Source: DATMER01 sp963741305 (GTDB taxonomy: Bacteria > Acidobacteriota > Thermoanaerobaculia > Multivoradales > UBA5704). Taken from it: DNA of 64,000 bases. The notes beneath the pieces were generated by a model. That model worked only from the letters and a program-made list of their open reading frames with translations, was not told the origin of the DNA and made no database searches. The position numbers were made by a program, and so were the translations under genes. Shown one piece after another: positions 35,560 through 44,137 of this stretch (position 1 is its first letter; the number at the start of each line of letters is the position of its first letter). The stretch spans positions 5,828,001 through 5,892,000 of the forward strand of contig CAVUHL010000003.1 of NCBI GenBank assembly GCA_963741305.1, read 5' to 3'.

Positions 35560-35827
35560 GAAGCCTCCAAAAAAGCGAAGGGGTATGGCCCTCGGAGGGC
35601 CGAGGTCTTGAAAATCTGTACGAAGAGAATGGTCCGAGGTTGCAAAAGGGAGACGGTTCAAACCAAACCTTCGTGGCCTACGTAGACATGGTCGTGCCCC
35701 TGACGCGTCCCTGACGGACGGCTGACAGACTTTGACCAGAGCTCAGGACACTTTTCGGCAGTCACTGGAGAAAGACTTCGGAGCTGCCGGCCACTATCTA
35801 GATATACCGCCCATGACCAGCCCCCTC
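35560..35827. other. Intergenic region upstream of the tricorn pair
   Basis: These 268 bp lie between the start of tricorn copy 2 and the 3' end of the MBL gene. They should hold the promoter for the tandem proteases. A small palindrome, GCCCTCGGAGGGC, lies at 35589-35601. No convincing -35/-10 pair, RNA gene or ORF was seen. Confidence 0.5.
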
Positions 35828-36589
35828 TCAACCTCGTCGCACGTCGAAAGTGCTTCCCGGAGCCGCCCACTCCACGCGGACGTCTTGGGCGGCAGCTCGC
35901 GCCTCCTCGACGGAGCGCTGGGGGTCGAACGCCGGCCAGACGTGGGTCACGACCAAGTCCCGGACTCCGGCGCGGAGGGCGGTCTCGGCCGCCTGCCTGG
36001 CGGTCAGGTGGACCGGCGCGCCGGCCTGCCCCTCCTGGTAGGTGGCCTCGCACAGCAGCAGGTCACTGCCCTGGGCGAAGCCGGCGAGGTCGGCGCCCGG
36101 GCCGGTGTCAGCGGAGTAAGTGAGGATGCCCTCGTCCGTCTCCAGGCGCATGGCGAGGCAGTAATTGGGATGGTCAGTGCGCAGGAAACTGGCGCGGATA
36201 CCTGCCACCTCGATGGCTTCGCCCGCCGCGACCGGATGGAAGTCGAAGGTCTGGTAGAAACCCTCCTGCGCCTCGGCCGAATCGCCCAGCAGCAGGGGGA
36301 CCCTCTCCCATACCTCCTGAGGACAGTAGAGCGGCAATTTGAGGACACCCTGTTCGTGAAAACGCAGGGCGATGTTGAGCGCGTAGAGGTCGACACAGTG
36401 GTCCGCATGGACGTGGCTCACCAGGACCGCGTCGATCCTGGTGTAGTCCGCGACCCGCTGCAGCGCACTGAACGTGCCATGGCCGGCGTCGACCCAAAGC
36501 CGTGTCCCGCCGACCTCCAGAAGGTATCCACTGGTCGGGTTGTCCGGGCCGGAATAGCCCCCGGAGCTGCCAAGGATTGTCAGACGCAT
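35828..36589 (-). CDS. MBL-fold hydrolase, RNase Z-like
   Basis: This 253-residue metallo-beta-lactamase fold protein begins MRLTILGSSGGYSG, typical of the RNase Z/ElaC-like branch. The metal site is SHVHADHCVDLY (H59, H61, D63, H64). Further ligands are the His in LRTDHPNYC, the Asp in LTYSADTGPGAD and the His in LVVTHVWPAFDP. There is no exosite insertion, so it is more likely a ribonuclease-Z-like phosphodiesterase or general MBL hydrolase than tRNase Z itself. It is cytoplasmic, with no signal peptide, and diverges from the flavin monooxygenase gene. Confidence 0.87.
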   Translation of the reverse strand: MRLTILGSSGGYSGPDNPTSGYLLEVGGTRLWVDAGHGTFSALQRVADYTRIDAVLVSHVHADHCVDLYALNIALRFHEQGVLKLPLYCPQEVWERVPLLLGDSAEAQEGFYQTFDFHPVAAGEAIEVAGIRASFLRTDHPNYCLAMRLETDEGILTYSADTGPGADLAGFAQGSDLLLCEATYQEGQAGAPVHLTARQAAETALRAGVRDLVVTHVWPAFDPQRSVEEARAAAQDVRVEWAAPGSTFDVRRG

Positions 36590-36736
36590 AACACCACTGA
36601 GGGGAAGGATACCCCGGATTCGTTATACCAGGCATACGAAAGGTCTGAGCAGAGTTCAATGGCACCTTTTGTGCACATATCGGCCTACCAGAATTTGTTG
36701 GCCGATCTCCAAGCGCGAACCGAAAGAGAGGACCCC

Positions 36737-38233
36737 ATGCTGTCTAGCACGGAGTTGCAGGAGCGGAAGGAGCAGTCGGCAGGAGGCCGCCGTCAGGCCC
36801 TCGTCATCGGCGGAAGTATTGGCGGCATGATGGCCGCCCGTGTGCTGGCCGACCACTACGACGAGGTCGTCCTTGTGGAGCGTGATTATCTCCCCGTCGG
36901 CCCGGAGAACCGCCCCGGCGTGCCGCACGCCCGCCATCTCCATTTCATTCTGAAGCGCGGCCTGATGGTCATCGAAGACCTCTTCCCCGGGGTGAAACAG
37001 GATCTCCTCGACGCCGGTTGCTGCGTGGCGGACCAGGGCAAGGACGTCCAGTTCGTCTATCCCTACGGCGTGGCGCCCATGGAAGAGATCGGCATCGAGG
37101 TGCTGACCTTCACCCGGCCGCTGCTGGAATCGACCATCCGCCGGCATCTGCTGGACGACTCCAGGATCTCGGTCCTGGAGGGTCACGAGATCTGCGGCCT
37201 CGTCGCCAATGAAGACAAGAGCCGCGTGACCGGCGTACGGATCCGGCCGCGCAACCGGGCGGACGAGGACGCCGACGCGCCAGAGACCGTGCTGCGCGCC
37301 GACCTGGTCGTGGACACCAGCGGCCGTCCCTCGGAAGCGCCGCAATGGCTGACCGAGCTCGGCTATCAGGCTCCCGAGGAGACGACGGTCGACGCCTTCT
37401 GGGGCTATGCCACGCGCCTCTACGAGCCGCCGGCCAACTGGCAGGCGAACTGGAAGCTGACACTCTGCCTCCCCCGTCCGCCCTACCAGCCGCGGGCCGG
37501 AGTGATCCAGCCCATCGAAGGCGGACGCTGGCTCGTAACCGTGGCCGGCGTGATGCGGGACTACCCGCCGACGGACGAGGAAGGCTTCCTGCAGTTCGCC
37601 AAGAGCCTCTCCACCTCGTCGATCTACGACGCGATCAAGAACGCCCGTCCGCTGACCGGGATCCGCGGGTTCCGCCGCACGGCCAACCGGATGCGCCTCT
37701 TCGAGAAGCTGCCGGCCATGCCGCAGGGCTTCGTGGCCGTGGGCGACTCGGTCTGTGCCGTCAACCCGATCTACGGCCAGGGCATGACGCTGGCCTGCCT
37801 CTCCGCCCTCGAGCTGGGCAACTGGCTGCGGGAAGGCGGCCCCGGCCATCTCGACGGCCTGGAGCTCCAGAAGAAGATCGCGAAGATCGTCGCGGCTCCG
37901 TTCGCCATGGCCACCGGCGCCGACCTGCGCTGGCCAGCCACTCAGGGCGGCGAGATCACGGCGCCCGTGCGCTTCATGCAGTGGTATGTCGACCAGGTCC
38001 TGCGGCTGATCCCGGGCAGCGCCGAGGTCTACAAGCGCTTCCAGCGGGTCAACCACATGCTCGACGGACCGGAAGCGCTGTTCCATCCGGCGATCTCGAT
38101 GAGGATCCTGGGCCGGGCGCTCACCCCCGACTGGCGGCGCTTCGTCCCGTTCCTCGGCCGCCAGAAGAAGGCCGTTCCGGCGATGGAGACCAAGCACACG
38201 ACGGTCACGTCGTTCCAGACGCGCGCCCGATAG
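36737..38233 (+). CDS. FAD-dependent monooxygenase/oxidoreductase
   Basis: The protein is 498 residues from ATG 36737, which has GAAAGAGAGGA before it; ATG 36659 is an alternative. The Rossmann FAD motif VIGGSIGGMMAARVL lies near residues 22-36 and ends in LVERD. The text GVPHARHLHFILKRGL follows, as in the aromatic-hydroxylase-like subfamily. The second FAD motif is FVAVGDSVCAVNPIYGQGM near residue 335. The protein belongs to the class A flavoprotein monooxygenase / geranylgeranyl-reductase-like group, often tied to secondary metabolism. It is a single-gene unit diverging from the MBL gene, with no biosynthetic partner nearby. The substrate is unknown. Confidence 0.85.
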   Translation: MLSSTELQERKEQSAGGRRQALVIGGSIGGMMAARVLADHYDEVVLVERDYLPVGPENRPGVPHARHLHFILKRGLMVIEDLFPGVKQDLLDAGCCVADQGKDVQFVYPYGVAPMEEIGIEVLTFTRPLLESTIRRHLLDDSRISVLEGHEICGLVANEDKSRVTGVRIRPRNRADEDADAPETVLRADLVVDTSGRPSEAPQWLTELGYQAPEETTVDAFWGYATRLYEPPANWQANWKLTLCLPRPPYQPRAGVIQPIEGGRWLVTVAGVMRDYPPTDEEGFLQFAKSLSTSSIYDAIKNARPLTGIRGFRRTANRMRLFEKLPAMPQGFVAVGDSVCAVNPIYGQGMTLACLSALELGNWLREGGPGHLDGLELQKKIAKIVAAPFAMATGADLRWPATQGGEITAPVRFMQWYVDQVLRLIPGSAEVYKRFQRVNHMLDGPEALFHPAISMRILGRALTPDWRRFVPFLGRQKKAVPAMETKHTTVTSFQTRAR

Positions 38234-38278
38234 GCGATCCAAGGCCGGGAGGTACCCACCTCCCGGCCCACTCCCTTC

Positions 38279-39814
38279 CTACCGAACCGCCTCTTTCAGA
38301 AACGCCGCGATGTCTTTCTTCAGCTTGGCATGGTCCGCCTCGCGGATGTACATCATGTGGCCGGACTCGTAGTAGGTGATCCGGACGTTGCCCCGCAGCG
38401 ACTCCGGCAATCCCAGGTGATCGGCCGTGAACACCGAGTCGAAGTACGGCGTCGCGAGATCGTAATAGCCAGAGGTGAAGAGCACCTTCATGTCCGGGTT
38501 GCGGGTCATGGCCTGGCGTAGCGGCTCGGCGAGATTGACGTAGCGGTTCTCAAAGCCCTCCCAGCTCCAGGGCCAGACCTTGCGGCTCAAACGCTCGTAG
38601 ATCAGATCCTCCTTGACCCCGAGCTCGCGCCGCAGGTAGTCATTGATCGCAGCGACATAGGGACCATCAAGGGAGGCCGAGCTGGGATCGAACTCCGGAA
38701 ACTCGCCGGCGGTGTCCATGTCCGAGCCGGTGAAGCGGCTGTCCAGGCGCCCGACCGTCTTCCCCTCGCCGCGGAGCAGCTCCTTGGTGAAGCGGAAGAT
38801 CTCGACGCGCAGGTTCGTGCGCTCGACGTAATCCTGCGAAAGCCCGGTATAGCGGGCCACGCGGGCGGCGATCTCCCGCCGGCGCTCCGCGGGCAGCCGG
38901 TCCCCCTGCATCAACGCCGAGGCATAGTCGCCGAGCGCGAACGCCTCGGCCTCGTCGAGAGTCTTCCGCAGATCCCCCGAGAGCTCCGGCGGCAGCTTCT
39001 TGTGGTACCAGGCCGTGGCCGTGTAGGTCGGCAGGATGAGGATGTAGGCCATCTCGTTGCCCACGTTGAACTCCTGGTTCTGCCAGTTGAGCACCGAGGA
39101 GATCAGGACCACGCCGTTGAGCATCATGCCGTAGCGGTCGTTGAGGTGCTGGGCGAGCCCAGCGGCGCGGGTGGTGCCGTAGCTCTCGCCTGCCACGAGC
39201 TTGGGCGAGGCCCAACGCTCATTGCGCGTCACCCACAGGCGGACAAATTCGGCCACCCACTCGATATCCTGCCGCACGCCATGGAACTGCTTCGGATCCT
39301 CCCCCGGAGCCGGACGGCTGAAGCCGGTGCTGACCGGATCGATGAAAACCAGGTCGGTCAGGTCGAGGATCGAATACTCGTTGTCGATCAATCGCCCGGG
39401 AGGCGGCAGGCCCATGCCTTGATCCGTGCGCTCGACCCGCTTGGGACCGAACGCGCCGAGATGGACCCAGAGCGAAGCCGCCCCGGGACCGCCGTTGAAG
39501 CTGAACGTGACCGGGCGCTCCGCCGGGTCCTTGACCCCGTCCCGCGTGTAGGCGACGAAGAAGACCGAGGCCTTGGCCTTACCCTCGTCATCCTTGAGGA
39601 CCAGGTTACCGGCGGTCGCGGTGTAGGGGATCTTCTGTCCGTCGATCGTAATCGTGTGCCGGGTCGTAGAGATCTTCTCCTCCGGCGGTTTCTTGTCCTT
39701 CTCCTTCTCCTCGGCCGGCTTGTTCTCGGCCGGAGGCTGAGCCACGGCCATCGGCGCCATCGGCGCCCAGAGGGCAAGAAGAAAGAGAAGTAACAGGGTA
39801 CGGCGGTTCCGCAT
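38279..39814 (-). CDS. Exported serine carboxypeptidase (S10 family)
   Basis: The protein is 511 residues from ATG 39814; the frame extends upstream through a repeat, but MRNRRTLLLLFLLALW is a clear signal peptide. A Lys/Glu/Pro linker is followed by the S10 fold: FSFNGGPGAASLWVHLGAFG (oxyanion hole), FIDPVSTGFSR, nucleophile in AGESYGTTR (Ser near 209), the Asp in SGYYDLATPYFDS and the His in YYESGHMMY near 486. It should remove C-terminal residues from peptides in the periplasm or outside. Together with two tricorn homologues and PepD it suggests a protein-scavenging lifestyle (inference). Confidence 0.92.
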   Translation of the reverse strand: MRNRRTLLLLFLLALWAPMAPMAVAQPPAENKPAEEKEKDKKPPEEKISTTRHTITIDGQKIPYTATAGNLVLKDDEGKAKASVFFVAYTRDGVKDPAERPVTFSFNGGPGAASLWVHLGAFGPKRVERTDQGMGLPPPGRLIDNEYSILDLTDLVFIDPVSTGFSRPAPGEDPKQFHGVRQDIEWVAEFVRLWVTRNERWASPKLVAGESYGTTRAAGLAQHLNDRYGMMLNGVVLISSVLNWQNQEFNVGNEMAYILILPTYTATAWYHKKLPPELSGDLRKTLDEAEAFALGDYASALMQGDRLPAERRREIAARVARYTGLSQDYVERTNLRVEIFRFTKELLRGEGKTVGRLDSRFTGSDMDTAGEFPEFDPSSASLDGPYVAAINDYLRRELGVKEDLIYERLSRKVWPWSWEGFENRYVNLAEPLRQAMTRNPDMKVLFTSGYYDLATPYFDSVFTADHLGLPESLRGNVRITYYESGHMMYIREADHAKLKKDIAAFLKEAVR

Positions 39815-39852
39815 TCGAGTTTCCTCCTGAGCGGCGATTCTATCCTCGTAAG

Positions 39853-39912
39853 TCTCCCCCTCTCCCGGGGAGGGCGTGCTCGGGGGACCGGGAGAGGGGG
39901 CCGGGGGGTGAG
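39853..39912. repeat. REP-like palindromic repeat with CCCCCTCTCCC / GGGAGAGGGGG arms
   Basis: Eleven-base arms at 39856-39866 and 39890-39900 are perfect inverted repeats with a 23-bp centre. The element lies in the divergent promoter region between the S10 carboxypeptidase and Vps10-like copy 2. Similar CCCTCTCCC elements are dispersed in many bacterial genomes. Confidence 0.65.
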
Positions 39913-39957
39913 GGACCCCGGTTGACGCCCCCGCCAAACCTGCGCTATCCATTACGG

Positions 39958-42900
39958 ATGAGTCGCTCTCCGATCCTCCTCGCCCTGGTCCTCCTCACCC
40001 TTGCCGTCCCCATTTCCGCCCAGGTGGACCCCGACCTGCTCGCCGGGATCTCCGCGCGGTCGATCGGCCCTGCCGCCATGAGCGGCCGGGTGGCCGATGT
40101 CACCGCGGTCGAGTCCAACCCGGACATCGTCTACGTCGGCTCGGCCTCGGGTGGCGTCTGGAAGTCGACCAACGGCGGGCTCTCCTGGAATCCGATCTTC
40201 GACGACCAGCCGGTCGCATCGATCGGGGCGGTCGCGGTCTTCCAGCCCAATCCCGACGTCGTCTGGGTGGGCTCGGGCGAAGGCAACCCCCGCAACAGCG
40301 TCTCGGTCGGCAACGGCATCTATAGATCCCTCGACGCCGGACGCACCTGGAAGCACCTGGGCCTCGAAAAGACCGAGCGCATCCACCGCGTGGCCCTCCA
40401 TCCCACAAATCCGGACGTGGCCTACGCGGCCGCCCTCGGCAAGCTCTGGGGCGAAAATCCCGAGCGCGGCGTCTTCAAGACCACCGACGGCGGCAAAACC
40501 TGGAAGAGAGTCCTCTACGTGGACGAGCGCACCGGAGCGGCCGAGTTGGTCATGGACCCCGCCAATCCGAACAAGCTCTTCGCAGCCATGTGGGACCACC
40601 GGCGCGAGCCCTGGAAGTTCCGCTCCGGAGGTCCGGGCTCGGGCCTCTATGTCACCCATGACGGCGGCGAAAGCTGGAAACGGCTCACCGAGGACGATGG
40701 CCTCCCCAAGGGAGAGCTCGGCCGGATGGGCATCGCGATTTCCCGAAACAACCCGAACATCGTCTACGCGCTGATCGAAGCGCAGAAGAGCGCCCTGATC
40801 CGTTCCGACGACGGCGGACGCACCTGGAAGGCCGTGAACGAAGACCAGCGCACCGCGAACCGTCCTTTCTATTACGCAGACATCCGCGTCGATCCCGTCT
40901 GGCCGAACCGGGTCTACAACATTGCCACACGCCTCTCCGTGTCGAACGACGGCGGCAAGACCTTCAACGTCCTGCCCGGCTCGCGCACGATCCACGGCGA
41001 TTACCACGCGCTCTGGATCAATCCGAAAGATCCCGAGCACCTGATCGCCGGCCAGGACGGCGGCCTGGGCATCAGCCACGATCATGGGGAAACCTTTCAA
41101 TTCGTGGCCAACCTGCCGCTCGCCCAGTACTACCACATCAATGTGGACATGGAGACCCCGTACAACGTCTATGGCGGCTTGCAGGACAACGGCTCCTGGC
41201 GCGGTCCCAGCTCGGTCTGGGAAGAGGGGGGCGTCATCCGCAACCACCAGTGGCGCCGGATCGGCGGCGGCGACGGCTTCGACGTCGTCCCCGATCCCGA
41301 GGACTCGACGCGCGGCTACTCGCTGTCCCAGGGCGGCTTCCTGACCCGCTGGAACCTCCGGGTTGGAGAGCAGCGCGGCATCAAGCCACCGGAAGTAGAC
41401 CCGGAAAACAATCGCCTCCGCTTCAACTGGAACACCGGCCTCGCCCAGGACCCGTTCGAGCCGGGAACGATCTATCTCGGCAGCCAGTACGTCCACAAGT
41501 CCACCGACCGTGGTGAAAGCTGGACCGTGATCAGTCCCGACCTGACTACCAACAAACCGGAGTGGCAGACGCGGGATACCGGAGGCATTACTCCGGACGT
41601 GACCGGCGCCGAAAACTTCACCACCATCATCGCCATCTCGGCGAGCCCGGTGCAGAAGGGAGTCCTCTGGGTGGGCACGGACGACGGCCGGGTTCATGTC
41701 ACCCGCGACGGAGGCAAGACCTGGGAAAGCGTGGAGAAGAGCCTCAAGGGCGTGCCCGCCAACACCTGGGTGCCCCACATCCGCGCCTCCAAGTTCGAAG
41801 CCGGCTCGGCCTTCGTGGTGCTCGACAACCATCGCCGCGACGATTTGAAACCTTATGTCTTCCGCACGGACGACTGGGGCAAGACCTGGAAGAGCCTGGC
41901 AACGAAAAACCTCGAAGGCTATGCGCTCGCGATCGATCAGGATCCGGTCGACCGCGACCTCCTCTTCCTCGGCACGGAATGGGGCCTCTACGTCTCGAAC
42001 GACGGCGGCAAGAGCTGGATGAAGTGGCGCCACGGCCTCCCCGAGACCGTCTCGGCCATGGACCTCGTCGTTCATCCGAGGGATCACGACCTCGTCGTGG
42101 CGACCCACGGCCGGGCCCTGTACGTCGTGGACGATATTGCCCCCTTGCGCGAGCTCACGGCCGAGACCATGCGCGAGCCGCTCCACCTCTATCCCTCCTC
42201 CCCGGGCCGGTTGTATCGGATCGGAGCCGGCAGCGGCAATCCCCGGAGCGGAGCGGGCGAGTTCCGTGCGGAAAGCCGGCCCTTCGGCGTCCTCCTCACC
42301 TACTCGCTGAGCGCCCCGGGCCTGCCGCATCCGGATGACGAAATGGAGCGCGAGCGCAAGGAAAAGGAACGGGCCGAAGCGCGAAAGGCCGCTGCCCAGC
42401 CCTCCGACGAGGAAGCCGAGGCCGGCAAGCCGCCCCAGGAAACCAAGCCGGAGCCCGAAGAGAAGCCAAAAGAGCCCAAGGTGAAGATCGAGATCACCAA
42501 CGCTGCGGGCAAGGTCGTCCGCACCCTGGAAGCCCCGGCGAAGCTAGGCCTGAACCGGACCGCCTGGGACTTGGGCCGAGACGCCTGGCGCCAGCCGCCG
42601 ACCGACAACCGAGGCAACCAGAGAGGGGAGGAGAGCGGCCCCGAGGTGCCCCCCGGCACCTATGGAGTGACCGTCCGCTATGGCGATCACGAAGCTAAGG
42701 GGACCGTCCAGGTCGTGGCAGCGCCAACGATCGAAAACACCGAAGCCGATTGGAAAACCCGAGAGGACGCCATTGTCCGCATCGGGAGAGTCCAGGAAGC
42801 CACGGTGGATGCCATCGAGCGCATCGCCGCCACCCGTAAGGACATCGAAGTCGTCCTGCAGAAGCTCCAGCCCAAGGACAAGAAGGCCGAGCCCTCCAAG

Positions 42901-43239
42901 GACGATCCGAACAAGGCTCTCAAAGATGCCGCAAGGGATCTCCAGAAGAAACTGACCGAGATGGAAAAGCGCCTCTGGGTCAGCCCGGACGTCAAGGGCA
43001 TCGTCGACGACCGGTCCCTCATCGCCGAAGTCGACGCCGCGGAATTCCCCGTGTTGTCGACCTTCGAGCCCCCGAGCGCCACGGCTCGAACCTATCTGGA
43101 GCAGACTGAGGCGGTGGCGCGGAAGACTTTCGCGGACTTCAACAAGCTGTTTGCGAAGGATGTGGTTGCGTTTCGCAGGCAGGTGGGGGAGTCGAAGATC
43201 GAGTTGCTGAAGGAGCAGGAGCCGCTCTCGATCGAGTAG
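39958..43239 (+). CDS. Giant Vps10/sortilin-like beta-propeller protein (copy 2)
   Basis: The protein is 1093 residues from ATG 39958; the TTG at 39922 lies in the repeat and is rejected. There is a signal peptide (SPILLALVLLTLAVPISAQ) and ten Asp-box motifs (KSTNGGLSW, RSLDAGRTW, KTTDGGKTW, VTHDGGESW, RSDDGGRTW, VTRDGGKTW and others). A Lys/Glu/Pro-rich linker lies near 800-840. A FlgD-like Ig domain (VVRTLEAPAKLGLNRTAWDLGR) and a helical C-terminus ending KIELLKEQEPLSIE follow. It can be aligned with copy 1 over its full length, including VDPDLLAG at the start of the mature protein. Both are probably exported; the ligand is unknown. Confidence 0.87.
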   Translation: MSRSPILLALVLLTLAVPISAQVDPDLLAGISARSIGPAAMSGRVADVTAVESNPDIVYVGSASGGVWKSTNGGLSWNPIFDDQPVASIGAVAVFQPNPDVVWVGSGEGNPRNSVSVGNGIYRSLDAGRTWKHLGLEKTERIHRVALHPTNPDVAYAAALGKLWGENPERGVFKTTDGGKTWKRVLYVDERTGAAELVMDPANPNKLFAAMWDHRREPWKFRSGGPGSGLYVTHDGGESWKRLTEDDGLPKGELGRMGIAISRNNPNIVYALIEAQKSALIRSDDGGRTWKAVNEDQRTANRPFYYADIRVDPVWPNRVYNIATRLSVSNDGGKTFNVLPGSRTIHGDYHALWINPKDPEHLIAGQDGGLGISHDHGETFQFVANLPLAQYYHINVDMETPYNVYGGLQDNGSWRGPSSVWEEGGVIRNHQWRRIGGGDGFDVVPDPEDSTRGYSLSQGGFLTRWNLRVGEQRGIKPPEVDPENNRLRFNWNTGLAQDPFEPGTIYLGSQYVHKSTDRGESWTVISPDLTTNKPEWQTRDTGGITPDVTGAENFTTIIAISASPVQKGVLWVGTDDGRVHVTRDGGKTWESVEKSLKGVPANTWVPHIRASKFEAGSAFVVLDNHRRDDLKPYVFRTDDWGKTWKSLATKNLEGYALAIDQDPVDRDLLFLGTEWGLYVSNDGGKSWMKWRHGLPETVSAMDLVVHPRDHDLVVATHGRALYVVDDIAPLRELTAETMREPLHLYPSSPGRLYRIGAGSGNPRSGAGEFRAESRPFGVLLTYSLSAPGLPHPDDEMERERKEKERAEARKAAAQPSDEEAEAGKPPQETKPEPEEKPKEPKVKIEITNAAGKVVRTLEAPAKLGLNRTAWDLGRDAWRQPPTDNRGNQRGEESGPEVPPGTYGVTVRYGDHEAKGTVQVVAAPTIENTEADWKTREDAIVRIGRVQEATVDAIERIAATRKDIEVVLQKLQPKDKKAEPSKDDPNKALKDAARDLQKKLTEMEKRLWVSPDVKGIVDDRSLIAEVDAAEFPVLSTFEPPSATARTYLEQTEAVARKTFADFNKLFAKDVVAFRRQVGESKIELLKEQEPLSIE

Positions 43240-43285
43240 ACCGTTCCCTGCTCGATCCCACCTGATCCGGCGTGTCCCAGCGATC

Positions 43286-43441
43286 TCACGGATCCAGGGG
43301 CACGTCGGGGGCCTCGTTCTCGTGGCTTGCCTTCAGATATTCGGAGGAGGCGGCGGCCCGGAAAACGGAAGCTCCGAAATCATTGTCGCCGGCTTGCAGC
43401 AGACGCTCTGCGGCATCAAGCGATCGTGCTTGCCTTCTCAA
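43286..43441 (-). pseudogene. Remnant of a HEPN-domain toxin gene
   Basis: These 51 codons lie immediately after, and in the same frame as, the MNT gene, separated only by its TAA stop. The text RRQARSLDAAERLLQAGDNDFGAS matches the first helices of MNT-partner HEPN proteins (S-x-x-A-A-x-x-L-L-x-x-G-x-x-x-F-A-x-x-R). The expected tyrosine-rich R-x-Y-Y-A-x-F helix is replaced by VFRAAASSEYL, and a stop follows soon. The R-x4-6-H nuclease motif is not there. No convincing start codon or ribosome site was found. It appears to be a broken toxin. Confidence 0.6.
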
Positions 43442-43456
43442 GGAGCAACCCGATCG

Positions 43457-43789
43457 TTATGCCGCTCGGACGGCCTCTTGGCCGACCACGCGTAGAAAGT
43501 TTGTTTGCCCTCGCTGATAGGCTTGAAAACTGGCCGGCATGACCGAAAGGACCACGTCATTGGCCAACGAGAGAGGCCACTTGACCGGCTCCAGCCGGAT
43601 GATTTCCTCAACCGTATTCACCGGCCCGTCCAACAGCAACAGCAGGTCGATATCGCTCCCCTCGCGAAAGTCCCCCCGGGCATAGGAGCCATAGAGCAGC
43701 AGGTCGCGGAAGCGGTCGCCGTAGAACTCCTTCAGTCCTGCGCGGAGCTTTTCGACGACTTGGGCGAGGTGAGGGGGCAGGTGGCTCAT
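43457..43789 (-). CDS. MNT-domain nucleotidyltransferase (antitoxin of a MNT/HEPN pair)
   Basis: This 110-residue minimal nucleotidyltransferase has the motif LLLYGSYARGDFREGSDIDLLLLLDG (GS-x10-D-x-D, near residues 31-56). Such proteins act as antitoxins that modify the HEPN toxin with AMP. The usual partner gene follows here only as a 51-codon remnant (43286-43441), so this is an orphan. The conserved third acidic residue after SDIDLL is expected near LANDVVLSV. It lies next to the low-GC island. Confidence 0.85.
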   Translation of the reverse strand: MSHLPPHLAQVVEKLRAGLKEFYGDRFRDLLLYGSYARGDFREGSDIDLLLLLDGPVNTVEEIIRLEPVKWPLSLANDVVLSVMPASFQAYQRGQTNFLRVVGQEAVRAA

Positions 43790-43932
43790 GACGAGGTTAT
43801 TCTACACTCTCCGCGGCTCCCAGCGTAGGGCGCAGACAGGCCCAGGGCTCAGCAGATCGTTGCTCCTGTTGTTCCTGACCTCGTTTGCAGGAAGGTCGTG
43901 GTGGATGAGGACGCTCTCCCCGACGATCGACG

Positions 43933-44013
43933 TTCCGGAAGAAGGTGGCGGAGGCGAAGATCGAGTTGCTGCAGGAGCAGGAGGCGATCTCGCTCGACTC
44001 AGGCGCGCAGTAG
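43933..44013 (+). pseudogene. 3'-terminal fragment of a third Vps10-like gene
   Basis: These 26 codons encode FRKKVAEAKIELLQEQEAI and then SLDSGAQ before a TAG. The text matches the extreme C-terminus of copy 2 (FRRQVGESKIELLKEQEPL) at nearly every position. It shares FRKKV with copy 1. The flanks (43790-43932 and 44014-44137) show no further similarity or gene. It is a leftover of a tandem duplicate of the Vps10-like gene, located 0.7 kb beyond copy 2. Confidence 0.7.
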
Positions 44014-44137
44014 AGAACGGAGACCACTGCCGACTTGCATTTCGGGCTGGCCGCGTCTGATTGGCTTAATAACGCTTCTCAGACAGATAACCACGAATCT
44101 CGGATGCGGGGAAGGGCCCGCCGAGCGGCACCGGCTA

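Noticed and set aside
35560..35661. N-terminal extension of tricorn copy 2
   Set aside because: It would place the signal peptide internally; ATG 35559 has a good ribosome site and matches the start of copy 1.
35732..36736. N-terminal extension of the flavin monooxygenase
   Set aside because: The upstream frame is antisense to the MBL gene; the ribosome site and Rossmann motif support ATG 36737.
39922..39957. TTG start of Vps10-like copy 2
   Set aside because: It lies just after the GC-rich repeat and precedes the signal peptide by 12 unsuitable residues; ATG 39958 fits.
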